Part shown: piece after piece, positions 47,312-59,150 of the stretch
Layout of the letters: each line of letters starts with the position of its first letter
How positions within the stretch are numbered: the stretch's first letter is position 1
DNA from: Apoderus coryli
Taxonomy: Eukaryota; Arthropoda; Insecta; Coleoptera; Attelabidae
DNA length: 64,000 nucleotides
Assembly (NCBI GenBank): GCA_911728435.2
Contig: OU452202.1
Coordinates: forward strand, 12,317,135-12,381,134
Reading direction: 5' to 3'
The notes under the pieces: model-generated
Database searches by the model: none
What the model was told of the DNA's origin: nothing
What the model saw: the letters and a program-made list of their open reading frames with translations, nothing else
Made by a program: the position numbers and the translations under genes

Positions 47312-47350
47312 TCTATCTGTCTGTGTGTATGTATGTGTGTCTGTATGTAT
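47312..47350. repeat. TG/TATG-rich microsatellite
   Basis: Imperfect TGTG, TATG and TCTG repeats. Confidence 0.8.
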
Positions 47351-47522
47351 TCTACCACGATAGCGCCCAAACGCTGCTAAATTTTGGTAGGTAGATGAGT
47401 TTGAGGCAGTCCTAAGAAAAGCCATTAGATTTTGGCTGAGATCGCTTCAGCACTGTGATAGGGGTGGACAGAACCGCTAAATTTTCATATATCAGTAGGG
47501 TTGATATTTGCCACCATAATTA

Positions 47523-48500
47523 TCGAGAAAATAATAATAATAATAAATCGACTTTATTGCACTCATATAATTTGCCCAAAAATACAAAAAAATAATCTAA
47601 TTCTATAATAAAACAATACAATATAACAATATATGAATGCAGGGCGAAGTCTAGCCAAGGCTACTCTTACTTAACCCAAAATTTGAAATTAAAATATATA
47701 TGCCAAGTATCCTTACACAATATAATATGTATAATATACCGAACATGATACAAATGATGATACAAACACAACGATCCTAGAGCTCAGAACCGCACGAACT
47801 CCCACACGCCACTACTGCAATTGAAATAGATGTGTTTTATATTTATATTTATTAATATTAAACAGTTTAAATTCATCAGGTAGACTGTTGTCAAGGCTAA
47901 TAGCATTGTAAATAAAAGATCTTTGAAAAGCAGATGTACGATGCCTCGGAATAGTATACTTATTGCCAAAGCGAACCACCCTGGTTCTGACAGTTGATCT
48001 TTTTATAAATTTAGCAGAGCATGTGTAAAGTTAGCAAGATGGCTTAAACGTCTATGCCTCATATTCAACCAACCAGTTTCACCAATCTTATGTGTAATGT
48101 GATCTCCTCTTCTAATACCGCAAATAAAACGACAACAGGAATTTTGTAATGTTTGAATTCTTTTTTTATCGGTCTCATATAAACAAGGGCCATAGATAAA
48201 ATCACAATAATTAAAATGTGAAAGCACAAGGCTTTCACATAAATTTCGCTTAAGATTAAAATTCAAGATATGCCGGTTAGAATACAGCAGTTTCAAAAAC
48301 AAATATGCTTTGCTCATGAGCAGTCCGTGGAAAACACTAAGCCCAAATTATTTGCCGTATCTGTGAAAGAAAGAACAGAGTCGTCAATTCTGATCCTCGC
48401 AAAATTACCAAGATGGGCTCTGTTCTTGACGTTACCAAAACACATAATCTTGGACTTGCTATACTCGTATATAGCGTTTAAAATGTCAGCACTGAGTTAG
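47523..48500 (-). pseudogene. LINE reverse transcriptase, 3' part, 5'-truncated
   Basis: Minus strand. From 48498 the frame reads NVKNRAHLGNFARIRIDDS and VLSFTDTANNLGLVFSTDCS. After a one-base shift comes LCESLVLSHFNYCDFIYGPC with LQNSCCRFICGIRRGDHITH (48250-48100), and after another shift IPRHRTSAFQRSFIYNAISL with DNSLPDEFKLFN (about 47950-47860). This is the thumb and C-terminal region of an insect APE-type LINE. The element ends at an (ATT)n tract (plus-strand AATAATAAT at 47528-47546), a known kind of LINE tail. The catalytic palm is absent. Confidence 0.85.
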
Positions 48501-50065
48501 TTGGAATATATAATAAAATACACTATTTAATGACAAAAAACAAACATCATTATGTACTTTTTTTTTAAATTTATATGATTGCATAAAACTAAGTGACAGA
48601 ACACTTAAAATAAAATGTAGCTCCTAAAGTTTTTGAACAAAACTTCATTAATGATCTCTGCATATTAATAATCATAATTATCCTTAAGAAATTTCGTATT
48701 TGGCTTAGTCAATTATCCACCCGTCCAAGTTCATGTAATTGGTTAAATTTTGCTGGTGAGATTCTAGTATTTATAAAACTGTTTTTCATCTTCTTGAAGC
48801 CTTCTGAAAAGTGTGTGAAATTCATCTTCCTCCAGGCGTGCCTGAAATATATCATGAACCCAAAATTTCCGTTTTTTAATTTTCTTTTGACATAGACTAG
48901 CAATAATTAACAAATCTTCTGAGGACAAAGAACCTGATGTGCTTATTTAATAATTTTTACAAACAACACCTATTTAATTAGTGCTTCGTGCTGCACTGCT
49001 GCTTAGATGGGGATTGACCTTAACCTACAATATTTTAAAAAAACATATAATATATACGAGTACTTACACAACCTACAATGTAGAAGTATATTTACTACCT
49101 ACCTTCTAATTATTTTCGTTCAAAATGTTGGAAACTTAACTTAAAATGCGTATAATGTAATTGAAATTAAACTGACCAAATAATACTATATACATGTATA
49201 TACCAATCCACATACATTAGGAGAGGTATAGGATTATATACATATCTTCTCAATAATTCATGTGTGATTTCGCTAAATCTCTAATTGAATCTGGTGGATT
49301 CGTGCGGCAGGGATTTATTCCCAACATTTAATCCGTTTTGCCTTTCAAATTTAGTTGTCGTCATAACTGAATTAGAGATAACACTCATAGTAATAATATG
49401 GAGAGCGGCCTGAGGAAAGGTACATTTTATTATGTAGCTGGAATTCAATTAGTGCATTCAAGTTGGATGGTCTAGGCAGCAGCTATGTTTAGAATAGTTG
49501 ACCAAATCATATTGCGGTGGTATAATTTAGCAATTTAATAAGATTAGTTAGTGGCACAAAGTATAAGGCGTACTAATTTCTTTGTAATATAGTATACTGA
49601 AAATATGTTATGCATATTTAATAAAGAAATGCATAGGGACAAGGAGTAATTAAATTTGAGACATAGAATGAAAGGAAGTTAATAATGTTCAGTCACTTTC
49701 CACTTCTGGACGAAACAGCTTAGGAAACTGAGAAAAAAAGATGGTGTGTTTGCTCTATTCGTGAATGCTCTTTTCGTACACACACCAAATTTTACCTGTC
49801 TGACCTTTTTTATTCACGATTCGTGCATGTATACTTAATATTCAAGGGACCTTAGGATAGGTAGATAGTAGGTAGGCACTTTTCACTTAGGATACATAGA
49901 AGTCGGCTTTACAGTCTAATCGGTACAGCCTGAATTGTTAAGAGTTGTGATTAACATTGAAAGATATATCCTGTGAGTGAAAATTGAGATAATCCTGCAT
50001 CTATATTAAGTATAGGACAACATTTTTTTTTTGACTAGAGGCTGCAGTGGAATCGTTTAAGGTAC
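48501..50065. other. No recognisable gene
   Basis: AT-rich; no feature recognised. Confidence 0.4.
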
Positions 50066-50103
50066 ATATGGGTCATGGCCTACTATAAGGCCATGACCCA
50101 TAT
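50066..50103. repeat. Perfect short hairpin, 16-nt arms
   Basis: ATATGGGTCATGGCCT and its exact complement surround the loop ACTATA. The flanks (GGCTGCAGTGGAATCGTTTA) recur loosely at about 50153-50175, so the hairpin lies in a small local duplication. Confidence 0.85.
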
Positions 50104-50570
50104 TCCTGCATCTATTACGTATTACGTATCTATAGTGAAGTAGGGCTACTTTGCGGCTGTAGTGGAAGCGTTTGGAGCAGACATGAGTCGTAGCCTTTTA
50201 GTATGTTGTTCCTACATCTATTGCCTATCTATAGTCACCTCTCCATAGCTGCGTCGGCCTGGAATTTTCTCCTAGCGAAGGTTTTGTGGAGGACTGCATA
50301 TTTGGTCCAAATACCCATATTTCACACACTTTGCGGCTGTATTACAACAAAAAGGTACATCCTAGGCCCATAGTTGTTTGTACATCTCGAATCGCATTGA
50401 ATACTATAAGTATACCAATTTTCAGCAAAATTTATTTTTTCACAATTTTCAATGTGGGCAAAAATTCGATCACAATATAATTTAATCAAATTTGGGATAA
50501 ATGAGACGTAAAATAGAATGTGCGCAGCCCTAGCACGCATTTAGCGCCAGAATATACGGAGGAATGATGG

Positions 50571-50972
50571 TTGGCTGTGATAGAAGACTCTCCGAACACT
50601 GAAAAAATTATACAAGTCAATGATTACTTTGTTTTGCAGAGTGGATGGACTCTTCTAGATCTTGCGTGTGCTACAGCAGTCGTCACCATACTACCAATAC
50701 CATTCAAGGTTGGCATTCACGAATCCATTAAAAAATTGGAAAGTGTCATCCAAACATATACGTGTATGACGATTCCACATGGTATCATTATAACTCAACA
50801 GGATGGCATACTGATAAATGCACCAAAAAGAGCAAACAAATATATTGATTTAAATCAAAGAATTGGCATCATCGTCGACAAATACCTTAAGAAATCGGTT
50901 ATGTCACCCCAAAACTTTCCCGACAAGTTGTGTCCACCCCTATCACAGGCCTTAAACGATTTCAACCCATAA
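50571..50972 (+). CDS. Hypothetical 133-codon ORF (composite)
   Basis: An open frame with MAVIEDSPNTEKIIQVNDYF at the nominal start and SGWTLLDLACATAVVTILPI in the middle. The last 25 codons run through a dispersed repeat (GTCACCCCAAAACTTTCCCG, also near 32598 and 63005), so that end is not a conserved protein. The first part is unrecognised. It may be a transposon fragment. Confidence 0.25.
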   Translation: MAVIEDSPNTEKIIQVNDYFVLQSGWTLLDLACATAVVTILPIPFKVGIHESIKKLESVIQTYTCMTIPHGIIITQQDGILINAPKRANKYIDLNQRIGIIVDKYLKKSVMSPQNFPDKLCPPLSQALNDFNP

Positions 50973-51121
50973 AGTAAAATGAAATAAATTTGCAAAAAAC
51001 TTTAAGACGGCTTACGTGCCGAAGGTAATTGGCGAAGAATTTGCAAATATGTATGAAATAATTTTTATACGATTTCGATTTACCCATAATTTGGGACAAA
51101 TTTTTTGAACACGTCTATAGC

Positions 51122-51370
51122 TACAGTATGTCTGAAAAAGTTGGCAACAAATGGAAAGCTTTGTTATTATTAATGTTAATGAAAAAATAAGTCATTCTTC
51201 ATAAAAAGTTATGCAAGAGAAAAGAGGAAAATTCATATTTTTTGACAAACCGGGTATGAGATTGGAAAATCTGATTAACGTATTGTAGCTTTTATGAGAA
51301 ATGACTTTTTCCTAATATTAATAATAAAAAAGTTTCCCATTTGTTGCCAACTTTCTCAAACATGCTGTAT
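51122..51370. mobile_element. MITE with TIRs of about 80 bp
   Basis: The ends TACAGTATGTCTGAAAAAGT and ACTTTCTCAAACATGCTGTA are inverted and stay similar for about 80 bases each, leaving a short centre. The termini are next to TA-containing sequence, consistent with a Tc1/mariner-type MITE. Confidence 0.8.
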
Positions 51371-51728
51371 ATAACGCTAATTTCTTAACGTAATATTAAG
51401 ATTTTAATTTTATGTCTGGGAAAAGTGTGAAGGAATTGGGTTTTTCGGTAGGTATAAGTGTACGAATCGAGCATAAGGAATCATAATTTTTTAATATAAA
51501 TGTACTAAGCTGGAAAATAATGGGTCAACGCAGGTAAAATTTGAAACGTGCACGAAAAGAGCATGTACGAATCGAAAACAAATCAAAAAGACAAATTCTA
51601 TTCTAAAAATATGCAATTTCAATGGCTGAAAAACATATTTTGAAACTGACACCAAATAAAAAGAATGGACGCCTGTGGACTCCACATAAAAGCATCTATC
51701 AAACGTTTATATATTTCCAATTTTTAGA

Positions 51729-51959
51729 ATTTGAAACTTCTTGGGATGAGGCTCACAAACTACACAACAGGTTAAATAACGCCTTGTTATTTATTGTCAA
51801 AACATTTTTTAAAAAAACAACGTTTCGGCAACGTACATATGTTGCCTTCTTCAGGTAATATACATACAAAAATCGTCTAGTGGACAAGTAGTGTTTTCTT
51901 TTGTATTATATTGTTATATTACAAAAACAGTGTGAGCCTCATCCCAAGAAGTTTCAAAT
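51729..51959. repeat. Inverted repeat around a hammerhead-like core
   Basis: Perfect 29-nt arms (51729-51757 and 51931-51959), containing GGGATGAGGCTCACA, enclose about 170 bases that hold the core at 51822-51854. The layout echoes the Penelope arms at 121-250, which have GGATGAGGTTCT in the same place relative to the ribozyme-like core. Confidence 0.75.
51822..51854 (-). ncRNA. Hammerhead-ribozyme-like core
   Basis: Read on the minus strand: CTGAAGA, a stem with arms GGCAAC and GTTGCC, then GAAACGTTG. The consensus CUGANGA, stem II, GAAA is intact. Stem III and the cleavage site remain unproven. Confidence 0.5.
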
Positions 51960-52137
51960 CTAAATATTGAAGAAATAAGGCTGAAGAAAAGAAAACTAAA
52001 TATATTTCCAATATATGTTATAGTTTCCGAGATACGAGAAGGTGATTTTAATTCGGTCCTGTACCCTGTATACCCAAGATATGATTAGGACTTAAAAAAT
52101 CTCTGCCTACAAACTTTTCAATAATGTTCTAATAATG

Positions 52138-52162
52138 CTGAAGATGGAGACGACTCCGAAAC
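52138..52162 (+). ncRNA. Hammerhead-ribozyme-like core
   Basis: CTGAAGA, then TGGAGACGACTCC (arms GGAG and CTCC), then GAAACACG. Only 284 bases from the opposite-strand core at 51822-51854, so the two may be the two ends of one small Penelope-derived element. Confidence 0.45.
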
Positions 52163-52907
52163 ACGTCCCTTTATTTAAAATAATTAAATATATTGGTGGA
52201 GGCGATGTGCATTGTTGAATTGATATATTAGACGTCATAAAGACAGAAACATTTGCTCTTGTGCAATAAAATTAGATTAACCGCCCCAACCACTACTTAG
52301 TCTGGCGTGATTTTTAATTACTGTTTAATGATATAAAATTAATGTTATACTTCTTTTATTACCCATACGTCACAGAATCCATTATGTTCTTTAATGAATT
52401 ATTCTTTTCGCTTAAACCACTCTTTTAATCAAAGTTTTTTTACTTTTGTCTTATTATTAATGTACCTAATAAAATTTTACTACATTTACAAAAAGGGAAT
52501 TTTTTTTTTTTGTCTGTAGGTTAAAAATAATCCAGGCAAAACGAAGATTTTCTAAAGTACAATATAATTGGTTATTGTTCGTTCTCTTAAGCTTAGTTGT
52601 TATTTTCAAAAGCTCAGCTTTTAAAACGCCATGATTAATTTTCAGTCTGTTTATTTCGAAATAGCCCCATTTATTGTATAAAATTAAATACGGACTAACA
52701 AAAGTAATTTGTAGTTATGAATTTCTTGTAAATGTATTATCATGCCACGTTATTTAGCAATTAATATAAAAGATAACATACGAGGGGTCTGCATATAAAA
52801 CGCCATTCCGACAACAGAGTGCGAATAAAATAATGCTACAGTTGCCCGCAGCTTTGTATCAGACCAGTTTGCAAGATTGCCGAGATAACATTGAATATGA
52901 TCCACGT
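52163..52907. other. No recognisable gene
   Basis: AT-rich; no feature recognised. Confidence 0.4.
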
Positions 52908-53115
52908 TTTTTTTTTATATAGGGGTCCTTTCAACATGAGTCCTCGGTTTCACTGTATCCTCATGGGCTTATTGTGAAAAGTCCACGTATTTTATGCCAC
53001 CCAATCCCACAACCCTGTACCCTCCACTAACTTGTGGAGTTCAGTTATGTGTTGGGTGTCAATATCTGCTGGTGCAATCAGCGCATGCCCAAAAATAGCG
53101 TGTCGCCTTCGCTGT
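52908..53115 (-). repeat. 5'-truncated retroposon end (copy 2)
   Basis: Matches 34475-34680, including CTAACTTGTGGAGTTCAGTT, and starts with a short T run (poly(A) on the minus strand). Confidence 0.8.
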
Positions 53116-53133
53116 AAGGCTACACACTCACAT

Positions 53134-53544
53134 CAAGAACGGCTAGTCCTATGAGGCAAGTGAGGCAGTGCCTCACTAACTTTTTAACCAATTAAGATTT
53201 TTTTACTGTTAAAAAATGGCGCACAGATTGATATATTGTATATCTACCTATTAGACATACGCACATGATGATTTGTTTTAATTTATGAAAATAACTGTCA
53301 TGTAAATCGTGCGTGCATTTAATGCTCGCTATCGAATGAGTCAAAAATGACCTGCCTGCGGCTTGCCCGTCGGCAAACGCAGAACGAAAGTCGATCAACG
53401 TCAATAAAAACATCCATACTGGCTGTAATTAAATCGTTTTACGCGCGAGGCACTGCCTCTCATCCCTATGAACGGCGAGGTACCACTTTTAATTAATTAT
53501 TATAAATCTGCCTCACAACCCTCAGGACTCACGGGCCGCCACTG
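53134..53544. mobile_element. hAT-like MITE, 411 bp, with 8-bp target duplication
   Basis: The perfect 8-bp repeat ACTCACAT flanks it at 53126-53133 and 53545-53552. The right end, read inward, is CAGTGGCGGCCCGTGAG, a hAT-like terminus. The left end, CAAGAACGGCTAGTCC, is a degenerate match. Inside, GAGGCAGTGCCTCAC (53160-53174) and GAGGCACTGCCTC (53447-53459) are short palindromes. No transposase. Confidence 0.78.
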
Positions 53545-53744
53545 ACTCACATATCCCATCCACAAAGCAAAGGGGTATGTTTTGTGATCACATCATTGTA
53601 AGTGTTATCACTCGCAACTGACTCCTGCTTAATATTAGCAGTTTTTCAGTTCGTTTTGATTCACGCTTTAGTCATTGTTCTACTCAACAAACGGGTGAAA
53701 ATTTAATAAAAAGTTTGTAATCTGATGAAATCATGCTTACTCGT

Positions 53745-53900
53745 ATATACAGAGTGTTTGAGAAAACTATATAAACATACGATTGTGTTGAAAATTTAAA
53801 AAGTTACTCAGAACAATCCAGTCTATCACTCTATAGTATTGTGATGTTTGTGGCACCAACATTCTTCTTTTAAATGGAACACCCTGCATATAATTATATT
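53745..53900. mobile_element. Small MITE with CAGAGTGT/ACACCCTG ends
   Basis: TATACAGAGTGTTTGAGAAA at the left and AATGGAACACCCTGCATATA at the right form inverted ends of the same type as the DUF4817 elements' CAGGGTGT motif. About 150 bp, non-coding. Confidence 0.5.
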
Positions 53901-54164
53901 TTTGGATTCCTTATCTGTTTTGGAGTACTTTGTCTGAACACTTCCCTATCTCAGCTATTTAGGTTCAGCCGTACATTCCTGAAACTAAGCAACTGTCAAA
54001 GCAGTTTGTAGAATGCCCAAATAAGGCAAACAAAAAATAATAAGGCTCTAGGTACCTAGATTCGAATTTTAGATACGTGATTTTGGTATTGATCTGTAAT
54101 AATATCCTTAGATTTTGTTAGTTTTTAGACAGGTTTAGCCGTCCAGAAACAAATACCGTTCAGT

Positions 54165-54400
54165 ATAATATATATAATCCGACAGTAAGTGATGCATTTG
54201 CACTTTGCTATATTATTTAGCGACAGTTTGTTTAGGTCACACCAGTCGCATAAATTATTAAGATCGCTCTGCAACGCCGAACAATCCGACATGACTGGAA
54301 TAGGTTTAAAAAATTTAAGATCATCAGAAAATAAAAGCTTGTCTGCCTGAATAGATTCGACTATAGGTCATTGAAAATAAAACAAAAAGCAGGGGTCCCA
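54165..54400 (-). pseudogene. LINE reverse transcriptase fragment
   Basis: The minus strand reads LFSDDLKFFKPIPVMSDCSA and LQSDLNNLCDWCDLNKLSLN, the region around the catalytic DD of an insect LINE (family ADDLKLF). It is nearly the same sequence as at 57780-57960. Both ends are missing. Confidence 0.75.
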
Positions 54401-54519
54401 AATTGGAATTCCATATTGAAACACAAAGATATCGTTACGCAGACTTGAAAATACGCACATACAAATTTGTTGTGCTGTATTTTTACATTTTGTTAGTTTT
54501 CAGACAAAGGTTTGGCCTG

Positions 54520-54960
54520 CTAGCACTCTTTTAACTGAAAATTTTCCACTAAGCGTCTACACATCTCTCTGGAAACGGCGGCCATTTCCGTGCAGATATC
54601 GTTCAATTGCCGTAATGTTTATGTGCAGGCATAGGAAATAATCAAGAGACGTAATATCAGGATATCTTGGATGCCAGATGATAGTGCCTCGACGAAAGAA
54701 AAGTTAATTCAGAACAACAAGCTATGGATGTGGTCTATATATCTTGTTGACCTCATGTTTCTAGATTAAATTTTCAATCTCTTAGTTGTAAAACCAAAAT
54801 ATTCCTTAACATGTCACACTACTATTCAGTGTTTGCTGTAAGTGCGCGCAATGGCCGGTCTTCAAAATAATAAGATCCAATGATGCCTTCACAAAATAAC
54901 TTTTTGACTATATTATAGGTTGTTCTTGAGCAACAATCCCCTTCGAACCGCGCCGTTACA
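54520..54960 (-). pseudogene. DUF4817-type DDE transposase C-terminal fragment
   Basis: Minus strand. CEGIIGSYYFED (family IIGPYFFED, about 54890), then RRGTIIWHPRYPDITSLDYF (family RPDLTPLDYFLW, third catalytic block, about 54690-54640), and in another frame TEMAAVSREMCRRLVENF (C-terminus, about 54600-54540). Frameshifts throughout. Confidence 0.75.
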
Positions 54961-57270
54961 TATAGACTCCAAGTATATAACATGAAAGAAACAAGTTGTT
55001 AATGCCACCATTCATAAATTAAAACTCTTTTTGTCTCTAACGACTGGTTATTAGGATTAAAATCATACCATAGAAACAAAAACGTTCGTAGTCATAATTC
55101 CAGATCAAAGTAACATGTGTAACTAATTATTCATTTGAAACAACAACAATAATAAATATATAACTTTCATGCTACCTCAAACAGCTAAATATATCTAACA
55201 GCTTCATAGCTTATATACGAGTATTTGTCGACAATATAATCGGTAAAATGGGGATGAAACCGACTGTGAATAGAACACCCACACCCTATCTCACATACAA
55301 AACACATAAAGTTTTTATTTGTTTAACAAACTTTCAACTGGAGAGGGTTTTTGGTCGACGACCAAATCCTCTTGTCCTATTCTAAAACGATTGTTATTCG
55401 AATCAAAGCCCGCGTTCGCTCACACGAGATGCTTAACAGTATTTTATAAAATAAAATTTTCATACATAACAAGTACAGAACAGGAATAATTTTATGTTAA
55501 CAATATATTCTAAAATCCAATTGGCTTGATTTACCAGTTCGCCCGCGAATCACGAGGCATTCATCCAATAACAATTTCGCCATTTCAATGGTGGGCAATT
55601 ATTATTTCTTGACTCAACGATACTACAACGTTACACTTGATCCAAAGGTTTATTGTGGTCCGTGCCAGTTGGAAGACCTGGTGTATTCCTGGAATAGGTT
55701 GCCTTATTACAACAATGAAGGACGCCCCGTGACTGACTATCCTCGAAGTTCAACCCTTCATCAGGCCAGAAAAAACAAGCAGCTTCCACATATTGTGGGA
55801 ATGATAAACCGAAAAATATGCGTGAATGAGCCACTTTTTCCCGCAACCTAACGAAAGTTTCAAACCAAATCAGATTACACTCAACAGACAGCACACAAGA
55901 CACAACTACATTGTGGAACACTTACCTTGAACCACAGACTCCTTCTGCAACTATTTTCACTTAGGGCACTCGACACCAACGGCCAAACTCCTACTGTCAT
56001 CGACATTTAGCATAAACTTCAACTGTGAAATAGGCCTTTGCTGTGTAGATTTAAAGATCGCTTTAATTGTAGGTGTTGTATAATAAAATGTTTCTTTAGA
56101 GAATTTTTTCTCGAAAACCAAATCTACTACAATGCCATTGTCTGATTCCTATGTCTTGAAAATTTGGTGTAATGGTCGCAGTAGGACATCTGGGTGATGG
56201 CGAGGCCAAGTTGTAAAAGTCAACTTTTTAAGACAAAAATTGAGCTTCATCAGTCTCCACATTTCTTATGCACCTCTCAAACTAACAACTAGCAAAATAA
56301 CAAAACTCTATTACCTTATGGAAATTCAATATGTCGCGTTTCGTCGCACGCAATCCATTGTGACATTCCAATCTCGCGACAAGTTTTGTGATTTTCGTGG
56401 CAACACATAACACAAAGACACGTGCCTAGACATACTCAACATATTGGAACCGGAGTTTTGTAAACGAAAAATTCTCTTTCGCTACATTAGACATGCATGG
56501 ATCAGATATTGTGTCTGTAGAGAATTTCTAAAGGCGTGATATAAAATTTGTTACTTTAAATGTAGGTATTTCAATTACGGGATGTCTGTATTACTCCCCA
56601 GTCTATTCATATTAATTACAACATAATAATAGCTTAATTGCCCAAAAGAAAATTCCTTTAAAGGACAATTGCTACAATGACTAATGTTAATGTTAATAAA
56701 AAAAAACAAACAAAAAAAACATCAAGGTTCCAAAAGCGTATGACCAAAACGTTTTAAATTAGTAACACTATCAAAAAATATATGAAATTAAATAATAATA
56801 ATTAAATTAAATATAATAATAATATATCAATTCAATGTCAAAGTCAAATAATCAACGTCAACTTCAATTACTTCTCAAATTTTGTCTTCTCAACTGTCAT
56901 CTTAAATTTATTTTTATCTAATTACGACGTAATTTATTAAAAACCTTCCTTTTTAACTAAAATCACCCAACACATTTAATTATGCGTAAGAAGAGAAGAA
57001 TGAGGGATATTAATATCTCTTATTTTTGTACTATACTTATATATTTTTGTACTGTATTAATATCTCTTATTTTTGTACATTTTGTAATCAAGTTTTTATA
57101 TGTTTAAATACTAAAATATTTTTCCACAATGTGATAAGTTGGAGATTTGTTATTAACAATAATGTTTGTATTTTGATGATGTATATTTGTTTACAGACTT
57201 AATAGTTTAATTGTTCACTGAGAACATATTTTCAATCATTTGAAGGATTTTCTGATTTATATTGATACCA
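54961..57270. other. No recognised gene; one unassigned ORF
   Basis: At 55588-55851 (+) an 87-codon frame reads MVGNYYFLTQRYYNVTLDPK with LVYSWNRLPYYNNEGRPVTD. The antisense strand is also open for 96 codons at the same place. I could not assign either, and two overlapping open frames argue for chance or compositional bias. The rest is AT-rich. Confidence 0.3.
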
Positions 57271-57299
57271 CTGATGGTGAGATCATATAATCTCGAAAC
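57271..57299 (+). ncRNA. Hammerhead-like motif with one core change
   Basis: CTGATGG, then arms GAGAT and ATCTC around a loop, then GAAACATG. The last base of the CUGANGA box is G instead of A, so it is likely inactive. The flanks CCA and TGG match the motif at 63939. Confidence 0.4.
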
Positions 57300-57336
57300 A
57301 TGTATGGTCGTTGATAGTCATTGAGAATTCAATTAT

Positions 57337-57965
57337 ATGAAGTATATATTGTGGAGTAGACGTCTTTCATTTCCAAATATATCAAAATTCAAAATTCTCA
57401 GTCATAACATAGAGTGGCAATCTCAAGTAAACATTAGTCCTAGCAGTTCCAGACTGTGTATTAAAGTCGAGCTAAATATATGCACGAGGTGGATAAGCTC
57501 CATCCTGCTTCCAGACCAAATATTTCAAAAACCTACGTTGTATTTTTTCTATTGACTGATGATGATAGGAATAAAATGGCAAATAAGTGATTAGATCCGT
57601 ACTCTAATTTATTATGTATGCAAAATAAATGGCAATAAGTGCATTAACACAAAGACCTTACAGCCTCGCATTAAAAAGTCATACATTCGACTTGCTTCCT
57701 GAATTCTGGTGTTAATGTTCTCATATTATTCGTAGTTTTGAATTGAATATCACTCCGAGGTGAGTAATCGAGTCTGATCGGGACAAAGAAATACCGTTCA
57801 GTGTATATATAATCCGGCAGTAAGTGGTGCATTTTCACTTTGCTATATTTAGCCACAGTTTGTTTATGTCATACCAGTGGCATAAATTATTAAGATCGTT
57901 CTGCAACGCCGAACAATGCGACATGGCTGGAGATGGTTTAAAAATTTTAAGATCATCGTCCTAGT
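57337..57965 (-). pseudogene. LINE reverse transcriptase fragment
   Basis: Minus strand. DDLKIFKPSPAMSHCSALQN (57960-57900), CHWYDINKLWLNIAKCKC, LNGISLSRSDSITHLG, then after frame breaks EKIQRRFLKYLVWKQDGAYP (about 57555-57495). This is the palm end and thumb of an insect LINE, closely related to 54165-54400. Several stops. Confidence 0.8.
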
Positions 57966-58205
57966 GAAAATGTGTAAACGAATTCTCCTCAAAAACTAAT
58001 TATAAGAAAGTGCTTTTAATTTTTTTATATTTATAAAAATAATGTCAGAAATACATAAAAACTAAAATCGTAAAAAAATTGTTTTTTAAAAAATTCTCGA
58101 AAACAGCTAAAGTTAGTTTACTTTTGAAAACAACATTTAAAAATATGTAAGTATAAATTCTACAATTTTGTAAGGAGGTCTTAAAAAAAGAAAAATACGT
58201 TTCGT

Positions 58206-58740
58206 ATAAATATCAAAATCATCAGGAGCTGCATCAAGGTGATAAAAAAAGAAGAATGGAACTTTGCTTAACATTAGTTGAAAACGTTAACCATAATCCT
58301 GAAATACTGCAAAAAATACTTTTTACGGACGAATCCACATTTACACTTCACGGAGAAGTTCACAGACAAAATGATCGTTATTGGAACCGCCAAAACTTAT
58401 ACCTACTTACCATAGCTCAAGAACACAGAGTCCACAATCAGTAAATGGGTCGGTAAAATTGGAACAAATATTTTGGGCCCGTTTTTAATAGGTGCAAGGT
58501 ACCTACAATTGCTTCAAGAGAAAATATTGCCAGCATTACAAGCAATAAATTTAAATAATGTGATTTATCAACACGACCAACTGCGCGCCAGCCTATTAAT
58601 CAATGGAGTTCGAATTTTTTTACAAATCAGTGAATTGGCAGGGGAGGTTCAATTAACTGGCCACCACAAACTCCCGATTTATCTAATACTGATTATTTTT
58701 TTAATTTTTAACTTATTTTGTGCACAAACAAAATATATTT
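58206..58740 (+). pseudogene. DUF4817-type DDE transposase remnant
   Basis: YQNHQELHQGDKKRRMELCL (58207-58266), then the first catalytic block ILFTDESTFTLHGEVHRQND (58315-58374). A frameshift near 58445 leads to KIGTNILGPFLIGARYLQLL and QEKILPALQAINLNNVIYQH, a degenerate second block, and WPPQTPDLSNTDYFF (third block, another frame, about 58660). The C-terminus is missing. Confidence 0.85.
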
Positions 58741-59150
58741 CAGTAATTAACATAAAATCAAATGAAATGATTTACACCCCTTAACACTGGAAATCTCTCA
58801 TTCACTCTCAAAGATAGTCATGCCAGATTTCAAATTAGGCAAAAAGTTATTCTCAGATTTAATAGCAATGGAAAACTGTCTATGTTCCATTTTAAAAATC
58901 TTGCAAATTTATATTGCTGTCAAAGGTGACAAACATATCAACGGCAAATGAAAATTAGTATATAGAGTGTTTTATTGTTACATGTTCCTATGTTCCGCGT
59001 TAAAAAACTATCACTGTATAACCATCGAATATTAACTAAACTCTGATATAACGCTAGGACAAAATGCTGCCTTGGGGCGTCATCATTTCGAGAAGAAGAA
59101 TCAGCGTAATAAACTAAGGTAGGTAAGAAATATTAGACCAATACCTGCGA

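Noticed and set aside
55588..55921. Open frames on both strands as a possible gene
   Set aside because: Neither has a recognisable motif, and their mutual overlap suggests composition bias; only noted in the gap description.
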